From IMG/VR virus record IMGVR_UViG_3300032309_000331, positions 1 to 39,421 of that record: 39,421 nt of DNA; one strand, given 5' to 3'. The notes beneath the pieces are model-generated. The model was not told where the DNA came from, made no database searches, and saw only the letters and a list, made by a program, of their open reading frames with translations. Shown here piece by piece: positions 36,000 to 39,421 of the stretch (positions are counted from its first letter, which is position 1; each line of letters starts with the position of its first letter). Source of the DNA: a virus. The position numbers were made by a program, and so were the translations under genes.

Positions 36000-38900
36000 A
36001 CTTGTTGGCCAAGTCCTGCCGCACCTTATCGAGCTGATCAAGGCGAGCGCGCTTCTCTTCTGAGTTCAAGTCCTTGCGGTTGCGCACGACATCCTCCTGC
36101 GTGCGCAGGCGGCCCAGCAGCATCTCAAAGTTGCGTGCCATGGGTGCCAGCATGATCTCGGTGCGGTGGTTGGCCAAGTACTCCTTGGCGTCTTGCGGCG
36201 TACCGTTTTTCTGGATGTCCTTCAAAGACGCAGCGCGTTGCGTGGCTTCCTTGGCAAACGCGTACATGGTGTCCGCATCTGCCCCACCGTACTGCTTCTG
36301 GAACACGGTGCCCAGTATGGGGGTCTCTGACAGTCGGCGCGCAGGCGCTTCACCTTTGGTCTCCTCACGCATGAAGCCAGAGGCCACGGACATGAGCGCC
36401 AGCGGTGCGGTACCGAAGTAGCCACGGGCGATGTGCTCGACTTGAACCGGAGACAGCGGCAACACTTTTGCCAGCATCTTGGCAGCCTCCGTAGTGGAGG
36501 CGTTGAAGCGCTCCTCCGGGCTGCGGTTCTGCATGGCGACCGACTCGATGTTCTGACCAGAGAAGAAATTCTTGTTGGTGTACACCTCCAGCAGCGGCTT
36601 GATAGCCTGCGGCATGAACTTCGAGCTGTAGCCCGGGATAGATGAGAGGAACATCTCACGCAGCGCTTGGAGCTGCTGCGCGGTATTGGTCTCCGCCTTC
36701 ATAGCATCGGCAAGCGCCACGGCAGCGCTGAAGAACCAGCCAGCTTCGTAGGGCAGCGGAACCTTCACAGCCTCGCTGACGCCCGGCAGATGCACAAAGA
36801 AGTTCGTGTACTTGTCCCGGGGCTTGGCGTTCTTGAACGTCTCGTCGTCCTCCATGGCCATGGCATACACCAGACCGACGCCGAACAACATGACCGCGTT
36901 GTTCCAGAACTTGCGCTGGATACGCTGGCGATCCTCGAAAGGCATCTTCCCGCGCATCGCTTTGATCAAGACGTTCAGGCCCTGAATCTGCGCGTTCATG
37001 AACGGGATCAAGCGGTTGGCGTACTGCACCGAGGGCGACAGGCCGCGCTTGTAGAAGTTCATGGACTCCATGGTCATCAGGTCGGCTTCTACTTCCGACA
37101 GACCATTCTTGCGTGCGTTCTCGTACACCAAGCCTCGTGTGGCAGCATCGGCACGAATCGCCGCACGGTCCAACAGACCCATCAAACGGTCAATAGCAGA
37201 ACCATCTTTGCCGCTGGCAAGCTGCGTAGCAAACGCCGACATGTCATCGGGGTCGCCGGTGAAGATGCCGCTTTGGATCAGACCCTTCTCAATCAGGTTC
37301 TTAGTCGCCGCGCTACGCCCGGCGCTGCTGCGCAGGAATTCAACACCCGCCATGACCACGGCACGGAACGGCCCGTAGTTCAAACCGCCCGTAAACGACG
37401 CGGCCATCGGGTCACGGATAAGCTGACGGAAGATGTACGGAGGCATCCGGGTCACGCCCTTGCGCAGCCAGTCGCCAGCAATACCGCCAATCTTCAAGAA
37501 CGCAGGCAGCGTCAGGTGTGCGCCTTCAAGACTCTTGACCACCATCTCGGCAGGGATGCCTTCCATCGTGGTGTTCTTGGTGCTGATGCGCAGCCAACGC
37601 TGACCGTCGTCCTTCGGGTCTTTCGGATCAGGCTCTTGCTTAAACCGAATGACATCTGTCCCTGCCGGCCCGTGCCCACGCTTGATCGGCATAGCGTTCT
37701 TGCCGTCTGCGCCCTTACCTTCACCAAACTCCTGCATGGCGTAGGCAATTTCTTTGGTGGCGTTGTTGGTCAGCGCCGCTCGGGTGATCAGCATGGTGTT
37801 GCGGATCAGCGATTCGTTGAGCGGCAGAATCTTGCTCTCACCGCCTTTGAGTTCCGCCAGATACGGCTGAGTGCGAATGTCGCCAATCGTCAGCGTCTTC
37901 TCACCACCGAACACCAGCTCAGCCGTGCCATCCGGACGCACACGGTAGTAAGGAACGTAGTCACCATCCTTGAGCCATTGCTTTGCTTCGGCCTTGGAGA
38001 TCACGCCAGCGTCGGCAAGAAGCTTGATCTGTCCTTCGTTGTAGGCGTTGTACTGGCGGCGCACTTCCTCCAGAGAACTCTTGAGTTCAGGGTCTGCGTT
38101 AACCGCTGCCATTGCCGCTGCTAGGTCAGACTCTTTCAGGCCCAGCTCGCCGATGTCCAGCTTGCTCAGCCCTTTGTTGGCCGCCCGCTGAGCGATCATG
38201 TAGGTGGACGCCAACGCAAACTTAGCTTGCGTGTTCTTGCCGGGCACGGCCTTGACGGCGTTAAAAATATCTTGTGCAGGGTTCTGGTTGCTAGACCTCA
38301 ACCCGCGCAACCCTTTATCGTCGGTGTAGAACTCCAGCGGGCCATTGGAGAGCGCCGTGTACACCAGCGGCATGTACTGATCGGCTTTGCGCACGTTGTA
38401 CATGGCCTGCGTGAACAGGTCGTCGTTACCCATCTCCTTGGCACCGCGCTTGAGAGCTTCTTGCAAACCCGCAGGCATATCCACGGCGTTCATCTCGGCC
38501 TTCAGTGCGAGATTGGATTTGTTCCTTTCAATGAAGCCCTCGGGCTGCGCAATGATTCGGTCGGCCAAATCAGTCAGCGCGTTCTCAGACTCGTACTTGG
38601 GTTTAGCAACGCGGTACAGCGGGGCGGTGGTGCCAGTCTCGGCGACACGATTGACGCCACCTTGGATCACATGACGGCGAGCGTTGGCAACGAGCTGCTG
38701 GACCTGCTTGTCCGACACGGACTGCCCGAACACACGGCGAATGAAACTACGCAGCGCGTCGTAGACCGCACGCAAAACACCCGGGCCTTTGGCGTTGGGG
38801 TCGCGCTCAGCCATGTCGGCCAACACTTCTTCCGTTGCGGTGTTCCGGTTCAGCGAAGGCGTCTCGCGCATCTTGGCGTCGGCCTTGGCTTTAACGTCGC

Positions 38901-39421
38901 GGTTGCCGTTGTAGATGCGGTTCATCTCGGCGGCATAGCCGGAGCCCAACAGGCTGCGGAGACCAAAGTGTCCGGTCACCTCGTGTGCGATGGTCGTGAA
39001 GACATCGGCAGGGTCGAACAGGTTGGAGGCAACGAGGTACACCTTGTTGCTGTTGGGATCGAATAGGCCGGGGATGCTGCCCTCGACGTTGTCAGACTTG
39101 GCCTGCGCACGGATGTAATCGGGCAGTTGGCTTTCGTTCTCGACAACCTCGATCTCCGGCGCGTTGGCAAAGTTGCCAACAACACGATCAACTAGCCCAC
39201 GGATGGTCTGCAGCTTGAGCGCCGTGCCGGTGCCCTTGGAGGTTCGATACAGCGACTTCAACGAATCGACGTTGAGCTTTTCTTCTATAGGTTCGGCTTC
39301 AGCCGTAGCTTCCTCAGCCGTAGCTTCCTCAGCCGTAGCTTCCTCAGCCGTAGCTTCCTCAGCCGTAGCTTCCTCAGCCGTAGCTTCCTCAGCCGTAGCT
39401 TCCTCAGCCGTAGCTTCCTCA
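35956..39421 (-). CDS. Large polyvalent virion protein (HExxH, LPD38-like), 5' end beyond the right edge
   Basis: At least 1,154 codons, still open at the right edge. In-frame TTG at 39261 is not necessarily the start, because the frame continues upstream as KLNVDSLK preceded by Glu/Ala/Thr repeats. Counting from that codon, residues 90-99 (TIAHEVTGHF; H93, E94, H98) form an HExxH metallopeptidase-type site. A long Ala/Lys-rich helical body follows with FLRSSAGRSAATKNLIEKGL, resembling the LPD38 domain of large polyvalent phage proteins, which are packed in the head and injected with DNA. The tail is coiled (EEKRARLDQLDKVRQDLANK). It may be an ejected enzyme or internal virion protein. Confidence 0.75.
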   Translation of the reverse strand, partial: EEATAEEATAEEATAEEATAEEATAEEATAEEATAEEATAEAEPIEEKLNVDSLKSLYRTSKGTGTALKLQTIRGLVDRVVGNFANAPEIEVVENESQLPDYIRAQAKSDNVEGSIPGLFDPNSNKVYLVASNLFDPADVFTTIAHEVTGHFGLRSLLGSGYAAEMNRIYNGNRDVKAKADAKMRETPSLNRNTATEEVLADMAERDPNAKGPGVLRAVYDALRSFIRRVFGQSVSDKQVQQLVANARRHVIQGGVNRVAETGTTAPLYRVAKPKYESENALTDLADRIIAQPEGFIERNKSNLALKAEMNAVDMPAGLQEALKRGAKEMGNDDLFTQAMYNVRKADQYMPLVYTALSNGPLEFYTDDKGLRGLRSSNQNPAQDIFNAVKAVPGKNTQAKFALASTYMIAQRAANKGLSKLDIGELGLKESDLAAAMAAVNADPELKSSLEEVRRQYNAYNEGQIKLLADAGVISKAEAKQWLKDGDYVPYYRVRPDGTAELVFGGEKTLTIGDIRTQPYLAELKGGESKILPLNESLIRNTMLITRAALTNNATKEIAYAMQEFGEGKGADGKNAMPIKRGHGPAGTDVIRFKQEPDPKDPKDDGQRWLRISTKNTTMEGIPAEMVVKSLEGAHLTLPAFLKIGGIAGDWLRKGVTRMPPYIFRQLIRDPMAASFTGGLNYGPFRAVVMAGVEFLRSSAGRSAATKNLIEKGLIQSGIFTGDPDDMSAFATQLASGKDGSAIDRLMGLLDRAAIRADAATRGLVYENARKNGLSEVEADLMTMESMNFYKRGLSPSVQYANRLIPFMNAQIQGLNVLIKAMRGKMPFEDRQRIQRKFWNNAVMLFGVGLVYAMAMEDDETFKNAKPRDKYTNFFVHLPGVSEAVKVPLPYEAGWFFSAAVALADAMKAETNTAQQLQALREMFLSSIPGYSSKFMPQAIKPLLEVYTNKNFFSGQNIESVAMQNRSPEERFNASTTEAAKMLAKVLPLSPVQVEHIARGYFGTAPLALMSVASGFMREETKGEAPARRLSETPILGTVFQKQYGGADADTMYAFAKEATQRAASLKDIQKNGTPQDAKEYLANHRTEIMLAPMARNFEMLLGRLRTQEDVVRNRKDLNSEEKRARLDQLDKVRQDLANKFNAAVRKVEERQAS
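39301..39421 (-). repeat. 15-base tandem repeat, 8 copies, coding EEATA
   Basis: AGCCGTAGCTTCCTC is repeated exactly eight times without mismatch from 39301 to 39420, and the ninth begins at the edge. On the minus strand, in the frame of the large polyvalent gene, each unit codes Glu-Glu-Ala-Thr-Ala. Exact identity suggests recent slippage or expansion and possible length variation. Confidence 0.95.

Noticed and set aside
36667-38124. 485-codon plus-strand open frame opposite the large virion gene
   Set aside because: His/Arg/Gln-rich shadow with no ribosome site, fully inside a well-supported minus-strand gene with coherent domains.
38227-39066. 279-codon plus-strand frame near the right edge
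   Set aside because: Antisense shadow of the same large gene; composition typical of a mirrored high-GC3 frame.
39301-39421. CRISPR-like direct repeats
   Set aside because: Units are 15 bases and contiguous with no spacers; they are an in-frame coding repeat.
1-39421. Integrase, attachment sites and tRNA genes
   Set aside because: None were seen. I could not scan by covariance model, so a cryptic tRNA is not excluded, but nothing convincing appeared by eye.

Overview
The window reads as part of the genome of a tailed double-stranded DNA phage (Caudoviricetes). Nothing in it looks like host chromosome: I see no integrase, tRNA, rRNA or CRISPR array. A P22-like portal, adaptor-like proteins and an internal large polyvalent protein suggest a podovirus-type particle. 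High GC, strong third-position GC bias and the gene mix are compatible with a freshwater or soil proteobacterial (perhaps betaproteobacterial) host; that host guess is inference.

Layout. (1) Positions 1-7263, minus strand: virion structural and accessory genes. These include two paralogous structural proteins, two adaptor-like proteins, a run of about ten very small basic proteins (several sharing one C-terminal tag), a holin-like membrane protein and two beta-rich structural proteins. (2) 7433-8252, plus strand: a two-gene insert, a GNAT acetyltransferase and an HNH-type protein, ending at a strong hairpin terminator that faces the capsid operon. (3) 8294-16877, minus strand: packaging and head operon. 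In transcription order this is candidate small terminase, large terminase, small protein, portal, small protein, GroES-like co-chaperonin, scaffold-like protein, small head protein, decoration-like protein, major capsid protein. (4) 16878-17235: divergent control region with a rightward terminator and a candidate promoter. (5) 17236-25022, plus strand: early region of small, mostly unrecognised genes, including a DUF932-family protein, with conserved leader hairpins and ribosome-binding sequences and a repeat-rich AT-rich gap (18265-18646) that could be a replication origin. (6) 25019-35999, plus strand: DNA metabolism. It has a zinc ribbon, VRR-NUC nuclease, family A DNA polymerase, HExxH protein, Cas4/RecB-like nuclease, HNH nuclease, SNF2-type helicase, candidate ssDNA-binding protein, HTH protein and a primase-helicase fusion. 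(7) 35956-39421, minus strand: a very large virion-type protein with an HExxH site. It runs off the right edge through a tandem EEATA-coding repeat.

How it fits together. The early and replication genes run rightward from the divergent region near 16.9 kb and the packaging and head genes run leftward from it, a usual early/late split. The replication set looks nearly self-sufficient: primase and helicase, polymerase with proofreading, candidate SSB, SF2 helicase and several nucleases. The head operon carries its own co-chaperonin. No endolysin was recognised inside the window. The most unusual signals are the tagged small-protein array (3.9-5.8 kb), the repeat-structured noncoding region at 18.3-18.6 kb, repeated operator-like dyads, and the phage-encoded GroES-like gene next to the scaffold gene.
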